Part shown: piece after piece, positions 1-6,854 of the stretch
Layout: each line of letters begins with the position of its first letter
How positions within the stretch are numbered: position 1 is the first letter of the stretch
From: a virus
Strand: one strand, 5' to 3'
Length of the DNA stretch: 27,941 nt
Virus record (IMG/VR): IMGVR_UViG_3300026518_000047
Coordinates: 1-27,941 of that record
Translations under genes and position numbers: made by a program
The notes under the pieces: generated by a model
The model's input: only the letters and a program-made list of their open reading frames with translations
What the model was told of the DNA's origin: nothing
Database searches by the model: none

Positions 1-1355
1 AACTGTCTAGCCCCTTCTATAGAGTCCTGAAAACTAAGTCTGGTTAGTAGCTGAATAGCCCTAAACCCATTTCTTCGGAACGCCTCTATCCTGGTACGCC
101 CAGTACTAAGGTCTCTCTGGTTAGCATCATGTGGGAGTATTAGTGGAGCATAATTACCTACATATGGCTTATGAGATAATATTTCACAATAGAAGTCTAT
201 CCCTTGCTCTCTATTATGGTACTCATCTATAAGATATGGTTGCCCATTTATAACCTGTGCAAATAGCATTACCATCTCATCATTAACACCTAGGTCGAAA
301 CTAACGTGAACCTTATAGTCAGGGTTATATTTAGCGGTAGTTATCCTCTTAGGTGTAGAGTCCATAAGTCGCTTGTACTGATGTCTGAAGTACATACCAT
401 CTATATTAGCCAAGAACGCCAGCTCTGGTGTCAGTGGATACTCCTGGTTAAAGTCATCTCCCAGTTCTTCCATTTTCGCACTGAGCCACCACTGTTGCTG
501 AGGTGTAAGGTCAGTAAGCTTATGTTTTTCCATATAACTATGTGCATCTGTAGAGACCGGGTATTCCTCCTCTAGTGAACAATCAGGGTCTTCCTTCCAG
601 CTTAAAAATATAGGTACAAAGTCTAAACTAGTTAACTTCCTTGCAGATGCCTGACGTATTACAGCCCTATCCCACATATGCTTAAACATATTATCACCTT
701 CTGCTGTTGACTCAACTGTTATTTTATTCTTAGCTGATACAGCCTGGAATGCACCTGTCTTAAGCTCTCTAGCCTTGTCAGGGTATTTGTTAGCAATCTT
801 CGCCATCTCTGAGACATGTAGAGCTTGCAAGGTATCTCCACGGAAGTTACCAATCTTCAATATCGCCCCATTGCTGAAGGTCATCCCCTTCTGGTTATTA
901 CTAACTAAGTGTAGACCAAAGAGTGTTTTAATATCCTCATCCAGCTCATCCCACATTAGTTGGGCCCTCATCTGTAGCTTATTACTTTCATCAAGCCCAT
1001 ATGATTGTATACCAGCCGAGTACCCTGGCTTAAAGAGACAATCATCGAAGTTATATGCTAAGTATAGTGTTGATATCCCTTGCTGTCTCGACTTTAGGAT
1101 TATTTTCTTCGGATGCTTATAATCCTTAAGCACCTTCTCCTGGGAGTGATTAAGCTTCAGTGTAGTTAACTGACCATCCTTATCTCGTATCTTATAGAGG
1201 TTATTCATCCTCCAAAGCTTCGATGAGAGCTTAGTATCCACGAACTCCTGCTGCTCTGGTGTTAGAGTTAACTCCCGCTGTTTATACTTAGATGCTAGAG
1301 TCTGTCTTTGCTTCTCATCCTGCTTAGTCTCTGGTACTATAGTATTAGACGTCAT
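1..1355 (-). CDS. terL: Terminase large subunit (N-terminal 451 residues, cut by window edge)
   Basis: This is the ATPase-nuclease motor that packages DNA through the portal. The minus-strand frame is open from an ATG at 1355 to the left edge, so the C-terminus lies outside the window. A Walker A of the S-R-x-x-G-x-S-T type (SRQQGIST) sits at about residues 89-96. A Walker B-like segment (ALHVSEMAK, acidic residue about E183) follows, then a coupling-motif-like VESTAEG. The RNase H-like nuclease domain starts at VSFDLGVND (about D354), followed further on by PHDANQRD. The start overlaps the upstream small-subunit-like gene by 11 bp. This region looks richer in GC and in AAG lysine codons than the late genes at the right end of the window. 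The family call is firm; the exact subgroup (P22/Sf6-like or other) is inferred. Confidence 0.93.
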   Translation of the reverse strand, partial: MTSNTIVPETKQDEKQRQTLASKYKQRELTLTPEQQEFVDTKLSSKLWRMNNLYKIRDKDGQLTTLKLNHSQEKVLKDYKHPKKIILKSRQQGISTLYLAYNFDDCLFKPGYSAGIQSYGLDESNKLQMRAQLMWDELDEDIKTLFGLHLVSNNQKGMTFSNGAILKIGNFRGDTLQALHVSEMAKIANKYPDKARELKTGAFQAVSAKNKITVESTAEGDNMFKHMWDRAVIRQASARKLTSLDFVPIFLSWKEDPDCSLEEEYPVSTDAHSYMEKHKLTDLTPQQQWWLSAKMEELGDDFNQEYPLTPELAFLANIDGMYFRHQYKRLMDSTPKRITTAKYNPDYKVHVSFDLGVNDEMVMLFAQVINGQPYLIDEYHNREQGIDFYCEILSHKPYVGNYAPLILPHDANQRDLSTGRTRIEAFRRNGFRAIQLLTRLSFQDSIEGARQ

Positions 1356-1770
1356 CCTTAAACCTTTCAGTTATATTCTGAACTAATACATTTATAGTAG
1401 GACCTTGATCCTTAGCTTCCTTATAACTTGCCTCTAAGTCAGTTATTACCTTCGTTATATCCTTTAGCTCCTTAACGTCAGTATATATCCCTTGCTGTTC
1501 TACTATGGCCTTGCATGTGCTTATAAGTTTATCCTTAACCTCAGCTAACTTATCCAGTGGACTAATGTCTTGGGTTACTATGGGTTGCTGGGAGGGTGCG
1601 ATAGCGGGGGTCGTTTGTGTGACAGGTTGCTCTGGTTCAAGTGCTAGCTTGGTCCAAGTCTGGTAGTCTCCTAGCTCTTCCTTAGTGATGTTATATTTTT
1701 CACAGAGTTCATTTATGGAGATGTTGGTAGTTTCATATTCGATCTTGTAGCTTAAGAGTAATGGTGACAT
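1345..1770 (-). CDS. Probable terminase small subunit
   Basis: 141 residues, placed directly upstream of terL on the same strand with an 11-bp overlap, which is the usual place for the DNA-recognition subunit of the packaging motor. The N-terminus (residues about 15-40, SINELCEKYNITKEEL) looks like a helix-turn-helix. A Pro/Gln/Thr-rich linker follows (about residues 48-70), then a helical, charged C-terminal half that could form the oligomerisation region. This layout fits small terminases, which diverge too fast for a secure call from sequence alone. The ATG at 1770 is preceded on the minus strand by CGGAGGG at spacing 8. It is the first gene of the minus-strand block and follows a promoter with a TATAAT box. 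Confidence 0.6.
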   Translation of the reverse strand: MSPLLLSYKIEYETTNISINELCEKYNITKEELGDYQTWTKLALEPEQPVTQTTPAIAPSQQPIVTQDISPLDKLAEVKDKLISTCKAIVEQQGIYTDVKELKDITKVITDLEASYKEAKDQGPTINVLVQNITERFKDDV

Positions 1771-1804
1771 TGGTTAAGCCCTCCGTATTGTTGGTTTATT
1801 AGTC

Positions 1805-1838
1805 ATTATATCTTAAGTTTGTTTAAAGTTTGCTTAAA
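1805..1838 (-). promoter_or_regulatory. Late minus-strand promoter upstream of terS
   Basis: Read on the minus strand, the -10 box is TATAAT (complement of 1805-1810). There is no -35 box. T-rich tracts TTTAAGCAAAC, TTTAAACAAAC and TTAAGATATAAT begin at 1838, 1827 and 1816, exactly 11 bp apart. This is the periodic layout known for Campylobacterota sigma70 promoters. A near-palindrome (arms GCTTGA and TCAAGC, 1840-1853) lies just upstream and could be an operator. Confidence 0.6.
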
Positions 1839-1858
1839 TGCTTGATTTCAAGCGCTCG

Positions 1859-1974
1859 TCTCAAATTGGTGTGGTGCTCTTTAATGTGGTTGGATTGTGA
1901 TAGAGTCTCAAATTAGTGTGGCGCTCTTTAATGTGGTTGGATTGTGATAGAGCCTGAAATTGGTGTGGCGCTCT
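1859..1974. repeat. 47-bp tandem repeat, about 2.5 copies
   Basis: Copies begin at 1859, 1906 and 1953, exactly 47 bp apart. The first two differ at only two positions. The third keeps the first ~22 bases and ends at GCGCTCT (1974). Each unit starts (T/C)CTSAAATT, contains GTGG(T/C)GCTCT and TGGTTGGATTGTGATAGAG, and has no open frame. The end motif GATAGAGTCT recurs in inverted orientation at 2051-2060. The array lies between the divergent late and early promoters. It may be an iteron set, a packaging-recognition site or a regulator-binding array; the sequence does not decide which. Confidence 0.8.
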
Positions 1975-2000
1975 GGTAGCGATATATGAATACTTCGACA

Positions 2001-2026
2001 GGGCGGGCCAGCTCCTGGGGCGTCCC
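2001..2026. other. Short GC-rich island in AT-rich control region
   Basis: 22 of 26 bases are G or C, in a gap that is otherwise strongly AT-rich. It contains a small inverted repeat (CCAG, three-base spacer, CTGG at about 2009-2019), and the island begins with GGG and ends with CCC. It lies between the 47-bp repeats and the AT-rich stretch. The function is unknown; structured leader of a late transcript or part of a packaging site are possibilities. Confidence 0.5.
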
Positions 2027-2028
2027 TA

Positions 2029-2352
2029 ATAGAAATCTTAGAAAAGCCTTAGACTCTATCATTAATTATAAGATTTAATCTCATTTTAATATAATCTCGC
2101 TATAATATGAAGCTTAAATTAATCTTAGAGATTTATATTAATTAAAATATTTAATCATATTTTAATGAATATTATGATATTCGCACGCTCGCGTCTCATT
2201 TATATAATAGGCGAGATATAATATATTAAAATATTCTTAAGATTTTAATTTAATTAAAAAGACTTATTCTATTTTAATTCAATTCTTTATATAATTATAT
2301 TAATCAAAAAGAAGATAATTGAAATCTCGATTTTAATTATTCTTAAACAGTT
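2029..2352. promoter_or_regulatory. AT-rich divergent control region without genes
   Basis: No convincing coding frame is present. The stretch is rich in TTAATTAA-, CTTAAG- and TATAAT-like elements. Candidate -10 boxes are TATAAT on the minus strand (complement of 2065-2070), which would read through the GC island and repeats toward terS, and on the plus strand at 2101-2106 and 2290-2295. Individual elements are weak because the base composition is so AT-rich that chance matches are expected. Confidence 0.4.
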
Positions 2353-2417
2353 GATTAGATTTAAAGATTCTTTTTAATCTAATCTTCGTTTAAACTTCTT
2401 TATGATATAATTATAAT
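2353..2417 (+). promoter_or_regulatory. Early promoter P1 with upstream inverted-repeat operator
   Basis: TATAAT boxes lie at 2406-2411 and 2412-2417, after T-rich tracts (TTTAAAC, TTTAT about 10 bp apart) and no -35 box. Just upstream is an inverted repeat with 9-bp arms, GATTAGATT (2353-2361) and AATCTAATC (2376-2384). The same core, TTAGATT and AATCTAA, is found before promoters at about 6.6 kb and, in weaker form, at about 3.9 and 13.8 kb. P1 would drive the first early genes at 2558 onward. Confidence 0.7.
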
Positions 2418-2490
2418 ATAAAAAGAAAGAGGAGTTTGAAGATTATTTTATAGACCCATATAATAAAAACGTTATTACTATTAATCATTA

Positions 2491-2530
2491 AGAGTAGTCT
2501 TCGGACTATTCTATAATGACTATTGTCATT
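2491..2530 (+). promoter_or_regulatory. Two hairpins in the 5' leader of the first early gene
   Basis: The first hairpin has 9-bp arms, AGAGTAGTC (2491-2499) and GACTATTCT (2504-2512, one G-U pair), closed by a TTCG loop, so the RNA would carry the very stable C(UUCG)G tetraloop. The second has arms AATGAC (2515-2520) and GTCATT (2525-2530) with loop TATT. There is no T-run, so these look like mRNA leader structures (stability or translation control) and not terminators. They end about 16 bases before the AAGGAG of the gene at 2558. Confidence 0.65.
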
Positions 2531-2557
2531 AAATCAAACTATAACAAGGAGTCTATT

Positions 2558-3001
2558 ATGACTAAAACACAACTATGGGAAGAAGTGTCAAAACTTCTGG
2601 AAGAAAATAAGGCTAGTAAGAAATTGAAAGCAGGGCTTGAAGAACTATTGAAACCTAAGAATGGCGGAGGTTCATCAACTCACCCACCAAAAGAGATCGA
2701 TGGTGAGATGCACTATTATTGTCGTTTCCATCAAGAGTATGAGCCTGAGAAAAATATGGTTATGTCAAAAGACAAAGAGGGTAACTTGAAGTCCAAAGGC
2801 TACTGTAAGGCTAGTATCTCGAAGTGGAATAAGCTCAATAAGCAAATCAAAGACCTTGAGCATAAAGCCGTAGAAGCTATGGGTGAAGGGAATTTCGACG
2901 AAGCCCAAGAATTCGCTAAAGAGGCCAAAGATATTAAGGCTATACTAAATAAACCTGAGACTTATAATCTCGAAGAAGATTGGACAACTTTCAATAGCTA
3001 A
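2558..3001 (+). CDS. Early protein with degenerate treble-clef/zinc-finger-like motif
   Basis: 147 residues of unknown function. I chose the ATG at 2558 because AAGGAG (2546-2551) precedes it at spacing 6; the upstream in-frame ATG at 2516 lies inside a hairpin. Residues 1-35 form a charged helix ending in LEELLKPK, followed by a Gly/Ser-rich linker. Next is a segment (YYCRFHQEYEP, then GYCKAS) resembling the C-x2-H...C-K part of small treble-clef domains, but with too few ligands for a complete site. A charged helix/coiled coil fills the C-terminus. It is a diverged paralogue of the gene at 13934. It is the first early gene, with a strong promoter, a structured leader and a strong ribosome-binding site, so high expression is likely. 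Confidence 0.75.
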   Translation: MTKTQLWEEVSKLLEENKASKKLKAGLEELLKPKNGGGSSTHPPKEIDGEMHYYCRFHQEYEPEKNMVMSKDKEGNLKSKGYCKASISKWNKLNKQIKDLEHKAVEAMGEGNFDEAQEFAKEAKDIKAILNKPETYNLEEDWTTFNS

Positions 3002-3003
3002 TC

Positions 3004-3046
3004 GACTTATAGTACTCTTCTAACTAATGGAGGGTACTATTAAGTC
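3004..3046 (+). other. Imperfect hairpin between early genes
   Basis: Arms GACTTATAGTACTC (3004-3017) and GGGTACTATTAAGTC (3032-3046) pair over most of their length, with one bulge and one G-U pair and a 14-base loop. No T-run follows, and the AAGGAGG of the next gene starts five bases later. It may be an mRNA processing or stability element. Confidence 0.5.
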
Positions 3047-3064
3047 AATTAAGGAGGACTAACT

Positions 3065-3286
3065 ATGTATGAAAGAGAATTTAAAGAAGCCTATGTAGAT
3101 GGGCATATTTTAGGATTAACTAAGGTTGAGTTTGAGTGTACTCAAGAGTGTGACGATTGCCCAATGTCAACAGTTTGTGACACTCTTAGTGAAGGTCAAC
3201 ATTATGATACTTTTATAGCTAACTATAAGTTACTAAAATTAGGTGAGACTTTTGTCAAAATTATTGAGGAGGTGGACAATGCTTAG
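3065..3286 (+). CDS. Small four-cysteine protein, copy 1
   Basis: 73 residues, preceded by AAGGAGG at spacing 7. The central CTQECDDCPMSTVCDTLSE has four cysteines spaced C-x3-C-x2-C-x5-C, which could bind zinc or an iron-sulphur cluster. The same motif, with CDDCP and CDTLSE unchanged, occurs in the gene at 6851, so the two are paralogues. Both have an acidic N-terminal part and a short lysine-containing helix after the motif (NYKLLK here, NYKKLK in the other). No catalytic motif is seen and no function is assigned; a small regulator or host-takeover protein would fit the early position. The end overlaps the next gene by 8 bp. Confidence 0.8.
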   Translation: MYEREFKEAYVDGHILGLTKVEFECTQECDDCPMSTVCDTLSEGQHYDTFIANYKLLKLGETFVKIIEEVDNA

Positions 3287-3512
3287 TTTTACAAAAGGTA
3301 ATACAACTATAAGAGTCGTTACAATCGAGGGAGAACCTGTGATTAAAGCGACTAGGTTTACACATAATCGACTATGTATGTTATTAACTAAATGTGATGG
3401 TACTGTTAGAGACTTAGCTATTAAGGTTAATAGACTAGTTGAACTTGATGACGATATGTTCGTAGCGTTCAATAGACTCCAAGAAGGTGAGCAAGATGAA
3501 GAGACTAATTGA
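3279..3512 (+). CDS. Small unknown early protein
   Basis: 77 residues. The start at 3279 is preceded by GAGGAGGTGG; upstream in-frame starts lack a ribosome-binding site. The N-terminal half is beta-like (LSFTKGNTTIRVVTIEGEPV) and the C-terminal half is helical and acidic, ending in QEGEQDEETN. It has no recognised domain. It overlaps the neighbours on both sides (8 and 17 bp), so it is translated as part of the early operon. Confidence 0.7.
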   Translation: MLSFTKGNTTIRVVTIEGEPVIKATRFTHNRLCMLLTKCDGTVRDLAIKVNRLVELDDDMFVAFNRLQEGEQDEETN

Positions 3513-3624
3513 GGGCCTTATACTAAGTATATTAGTGACTATGCTATGGAGACTATTGAATCTTGAACCTTTAGCATACTATGTTAATGATTTGGTTAAC
3601 TATGGTGTTGGATTAGCTAAGTAG
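3496..3624 (+). CDS. 42-residue single-pass membrane protein
   Basis: A short gene overlapping the previous one by 17 bp. GAAGGTGAGC just upstream supplies a ribosome-binding site. Residues about 5-20 (IEGLILSILVTMLWRLL) form one hydrophobic helix after a short basic N-terminus (MKR), so it is probably a small inner-membrane peptide. The remaining 20 residues are mildly hydrophobic. Function is unknown. It is the last gene before the 360-bp gap. Confidence 0.6.
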   Translation: MKRLIEGLILSILVTMLWRLLNLEPLAYYVNDLVNYGVGLAK

Positions 3625-3905
3625 TTACCCATATATATACAAAATATCCTTAATATACAAAAATATCATTTATATATCCCTGTTCAGAAAATGTATCCAC
3701 AGTTTTATAAAATCTTTTTTTTATACCGAATTGGGACTGCCGATTTTTTTGATATAAGAGATATAATTGCTTAAACGAATATTAAACCGAGCGGAACCGA
3801 GCCGAAAAAAAACGTTCAGCGCCGATTCCCACTCGTAATCTAACGATTTATAACAGGCCACCGAAGTTCAACGAAACTAAAATATGGCCTCAACAGAACT
3901 AAAAT
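3625..3905. other. Gene-free AT-rich gap, candidate replication origin
   Basis: No coding frame is seen. It contains a direct repeat ATATACAAAATATC (3635-3648 and, with one extra A, 3653-3667); GTATCCACA (3693-3701), one base from the DnaA-box consensus TTATCCACA; TTTTATAAAA followed by T8 (3703-3722), possibly a weak terminator for the upstream genes; a TATAAT (3762-3767); and a tandem ACCGAGCGGA/ACCGAGCCGA pair near 3786-3805. A long-loop inverted repeat (AGGCCA...TGGCCT) lies near 3855-3890. Its place just before the primase-helicase operon suits an origin, but this is inference. Confidence 0.35.
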
Positions 3906-3963
3906 TTAGATATAAAAATTAATCAAAATATCTAATTTAATTTTAATTTTAAAACGATATAAT
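3906..3963 (+). promoter_or_regulatory. Early promoter P2 with inverted-repeat operator
   Basis: The -10 box TATAAT lies at 3958-3963 after closely spaced T-rich tracts (TTTAA, TTTTAA, TTTTAAAA) and without a -35 box. The upstream inverted repeat is TTAGATA (3906-3912), a 16-base spacer and TATCTAA (3929-3935), a variant of the repeat at P1 and P3. It would transcribe the double-HTH gene and the primase-helicase gene. Confidence 0.6.
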
Positions 3964-3985
3964 TATAGTCTAAGAAAGGAAGAAA

Positions 3986-4363
3986 ATGTACGAAGAATGG
4001 AAAGAAAGTCTAACAAAACGGCACGATCCTGAATATTATAAGAATATAATAGCTTACTTCAATGATATAGTGGAAGATATTAACCATAGAAATCAAGGCC
4101 TAGTGGCAAAAGACCTAAACATAACACCATCAAAACTTAGTCAAATGATTAATCTACTAAGAATATATAATGGCCTTAACACGTCTAGTACAACAAATTC
4201 ATTACACTATAAATTAGTATTAGAACATCAAAACGAAATAGTCAACTTAGTAACTACAAAAACTGCAACCAAAGAGCAAGTAGCTAACGAGCTAGGAATT
4301 CAACCTACTCTACTAAGTAATGTATGGCCATTATTAGAAGGACTTAATAATGACAACCTCTAA
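3986..4363 (+). CDS. Double helix-turn-helix DNA-binding protein
   Basis: 125 residues, preceded by AAAGGAAG. Two HTH-like segments are visible: residues about 38-58 (GLVAKDLNITPSKLSQMINL) and about 95-115 (TKEQVANELGIQPTLLSNVW). Both have the pattern of a positioning helix, a turn at Asn/Gly and a recognition helix. It is co-transcribed with the primase-helicase, which starts inside its last 14 bp. It may be a replication initiator or loader acting at the adjacent origin-like gap, or a regulator of the inverted-repeat promoters. No family is recognised with certainty. Confidence 0.7.
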   Translation: MYEEWKESLTKRHDPEYYKNIIAYFNDIVEDINHRNQGLVAKDLNITPSKLSQMINLLRIYNGLNTSSTTNSLHYKLVLEHQNEIVNLVTTKTATKEQVANELGIQPTLLSNVWPLLEGLNNDNL

Positions 4364-6548
4364 CCAACCAATAGCAATCTTATCAACTACTCACACTATA
4401 ACCACGGCGGAAGATAAAGCGATAGTAGCAAGTCTTTATGCAAAGACGAAATGGCAAACATCAACCCAAAAAACAGATCTCTTTACGATACATGAGCGAG
4501 AAGACTTAATAGTAATACGAACAGACAACTTAGTAGTGATTGACTTTGATGATGACCAGATATTTCAGGAAGCTCTAAAATTCAATAGTTCACTAAGAGA
4601 TGAAGACCAGTGTAAGTATATAGTTAAGTCACTAAGACACGGGGGGCACTTCTACTTCGCTGCCACAGACCCAGCTATAACATTCCAGCAAGGACATACT
4701 AAGCAGCGAGCACTTGACATACTATCAACAAATAAACACAATGTTATAGCACCAACTAAGGCGGATAAAGGTAAAGTACTATTAATTCATGAAGCACTAA
4801 CACCCTATAATGAAACCTTTAACACTTTTGTTACTCTTAAGGTACTACAGAACCTACCGGAACAACAGAGGGCTACATTAGTAATTAGTAATGAGCGTAA
4901 GAGTGATGATGCAAAGGACTTTATTAAATCATACCTGGCGAATATAGTGAGCCAACAAGCATTTAATAAATTCTATAATGTACCAGATCCAATACCTCAA
5001 GGGATGTCTAACCAAGTGTATCTCTCGCTATCAACAAGGTTAGCTAGTGATGAGACGATATCTAAAGAGGACTACTTGCAAACAATGGAGAAGTTTAACC
5101 TCTATCACCAAAGGAAGACACCAGAAGAGCTACGACAGACAATAACTGATAGGATGGTTAATAATAAGAATGGACTATGGAGGTATGATGAGAATAAGCA
5201 GGTTGGTACGTTTACAACAACACATCGTCGCTTTAAGACACAAATAGAGAGCTATTATGATGCAGAGTCAGCAGCATATCTCATACACTTCCTGAATAAA
5301 GAAGGGCAATATGAGCTACATAAAGCTAAGAACTTAACGGCATACTTAGAGCTAATGGAGAAAATTAGTGACATGCCACGTCAATCACTTCGTAATGCTA
5401 CTAAACATATAGCTGTAGTTGATGTAATATCTACGTATTCTAAGCCGGCAGGATATGATGCTGAGGCTTCTACATATAATACAGCATATATAAATTCAAA
5501 CTTGGCAGCATTTAATGGTACCAAGCCACTAACATATGAGCAGCCAGATAGATTAATAGATATGCTGAAATATATGTGGGGAGAGAGTTATACATATATG
5601 TTAAACATAACTAAGCATAGATATTCGTCATTTGATTGGAGTCCAGTAGTTACATTCTTGCAAGGAACTGAAGGGTCAGGTAAAGACCTTACGATAAGCC
5701 TACTCAGTGCTGGGTTCTCAACAACACCGCAGACGCTAAACTATTCGCTAATGAAGGATGTGCACTCAAATTGGCAGACTAAAGAGAATGCTATATTTTC
5801 AGAAGTTGGTGATTGGAAACCAATGGAGCGAGAGGACCTACTATCTCAACTAAAAACTATCTCAGGGTCAAATGGGAAGGTTACATTCAGAGATATGCAG
5901 AAGACTGCAATAGTAGTACCTACTATAATTAAGATATGGATAACAGGTAATCATTGGGTTAAGCTACACTCTGACCCACTAACCCAACGTCGTATACATA
6001 TAGTATATATGCCTAACCCACTAGAGAAGGAACTAGGTGGACCATACTCGAAGCAAGATATCTCAGATCTAATGAGTGATGAGAGCATACAGAACTTTTA
6101 CTATTGGTTAGGGAATGTCTATCAATACCAAGATTTTAGTATTGACAAATATAACTCCGCAGTTAGTCAGCAACATACTGAGGGCTATAGAATGTATATT
6201 GAAGATACTGAGTCGAAAGGTGATAAAGTAGCAACTCTATTATGGGCAAGAGAGTGGAGGAAGTTTAAGGAACTCCTTGACATTACTAGTTCACAAATGA
6301 GTGATTTTGACTTTAGATATAGTAAAGGACAGTTAGTTATTGCAGCTAGAAGTCTTAAGACTATACTAGGGCATAAAGTAGGAGGTGACATTATACCTAA
6401 GACAATTAATAGATTAGCAACAGAAAAGGAAGCTAATAGACGACTTAAGTTCTCTAAAGGAAGCTTAGAGAAATATGTTACTATATACAATGCTCCTAGT
6501 AACCTTAATGTGGAAGAAATTCCTGGAGATAATATCGAATTAGAATAA
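4350..6548 (+). CDS. Bifunctional AEP primase / SF3 helicase
   Basis: 732 residues. The N-terminal domain has primase-polymerase (AEP) signatures: VVIDFDDD at 62-69 (metal-binding acids) and HGGHFYF at 97-103 (the sxH-type motif). The C-terminal domain is an SF3/D5-like ATPase. Its Walker A GTEGSGKD is at 439-446, a Walker B-like AIFSEVGDW is near 481-489, with Ser-Glu where Asp-Glu is usual, and a sensor-type ITGN ends at N534. The protein probably makes primers and unwinds DNA at the phage fork. It replaces a DnaG/DnaB-type or T7 gp4-type system, an unusual partner for the T7-like polymerase, SSB and exonuclease downstream. The start overlaps the upstream HTH gene by 14 bp, which suggests translational coupling. 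Confidence 0.9.
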   Translation: MTTSNQPIAILSTTHTITTAEDKAIVASLYAKTKWQTSTQKTDLFTIHEREDLIVIRTDNLVVIDFDDDQIFQEALKFNSSLRDEDQCKYIVKSLRHGGHFYFAATDPAITFQQGHTKQRALDILSTNKHNVIAPTKADKGKVLLIHEALTPYNETFNTFVTLKVLQNLPEQQRATLVISNERKSDDAKDFIKSYLANIVSQQAFNKFYNVPDPIPQGMSNQVYLSLSTRLASDETISKEDYLQTMEKFNLYHQRKTPEELRQTITDRMVNNKNGLWRYDENKQVGTFTTTHRRFKTQIESYYDAESAAYLIHFLNKEGQYELHKAKNLTAYLELMEKISDMPRQSLRNATKHIAVVDVISTYSKPAGYDAEASTYNTAYINSNLAAFNGTKPLTYEQPDRLIDMLKYMWGESYTYMLNITKHRYSSFDWSPVVTFLQGTEGSGKDLTISLLSAGFSTTPQTLNYSLMKDVHSNWQTKENAIFSEVGDWKPMEREDLLSQLKTISGSNGKVTFRDMQKTAIVVPTIIKIWITGNHWVKLHSDPLTQRRIHIVYMPNPLEKELGGPYSKQDISDLMSDESIQNFYYWLGNVYQYQDFSIDKYNSAVSQQHTEGYRMYIEDTESKGDKVATLLWAREWRKFKELLDITSSQMSDFDFRYSKGQLVIAARSLKTILGHKVGGDIIPKTINRLATEKEANRRLKFSKGSLEKYVTIYNAPSNLNVEEIPGDNIELE

Positions 6549-6559
6549 TTCACCAAATA

Positions 6560-6617
6560 TTAGATTATTCGAAAAATTTAATCTAATTTTAATATTTAAT
6601 ATTTAATTCGATATAAT
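6560..6617 (+). promoter_or_regulatory. Early promoter P3 with inverted-repeat operator
   Basis: The -10 box TATAAT lies at 6612-6617, preceded by repeated TTTAATAT-type tracts and CG just before the box, as at P2. The inverted repeat is TTAGATT (6560-6566), a 13-base spacer and AATCTAA (6580-6586). It drives the long small-gene operon that begins at 6642. Confidence 0.7.
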
Positions 6618-6641
6618 ATATTATATAAAGAAAGGAACACA

Positions 6642-6854
6642 ATGCAAAAGTTAATAGAACAAATAAACGAAGCTAAAACCCCAACAGAGGTTATAGATTG
6701 GCAGATTAAAGTACATAACTCTAATCTACTCCCTGGTGAGAAACGACCACTGTTAAAGTTGCTTGATGCCCAATTAGCACTAGCCTACGCTAGACAAGAC
6801 TTGGGCGAAGCTTATGTAGAAGTATCTGAATTTAAAGAAGGAGATTTAAGATGA
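6642..6854 (+). CDS. Small helical unknown protein
   Basis: 70 residues, preceded by AAAGAAAGGA, and first gene after promoter P3. It is mainly alpha-helical and charged, with no cysteines, no membrane segment and no recognised motif. It ends in the ATGA overlap that starts the next gene. No function is assigned. Confidence 0.7.
   Translation: MQKLIEQINEAKTPTEVIDWQIKVHNSNLLPGEKRPLLKLLDAQLALAYARQDLGEAYVEVSEFKEGDLR

Noticed and set aside
306-1122. Plus-strand open frames opposite the terminase gene (such as 306-575 and 775-1122)
   Set aside because: They lie inside the strongly supported terL gene on the other strand, have no ribosome-binding site and read as Ser/Leu/Cys-rich antisense sequence.
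1859-1974. CRISPR array for the 47-bp repeats
   Set aside because: The unit repeats almost entirely, with no unique spacers, and only 2.5 copies are present; it is a tandem repeat.
2427-2434. AAAGAGGAG as the ribosome-binding site of a leader peptide
   Set aside because: No ATG follows at proper spacing; the only alternative start (TTG) gives a five-codon frame.
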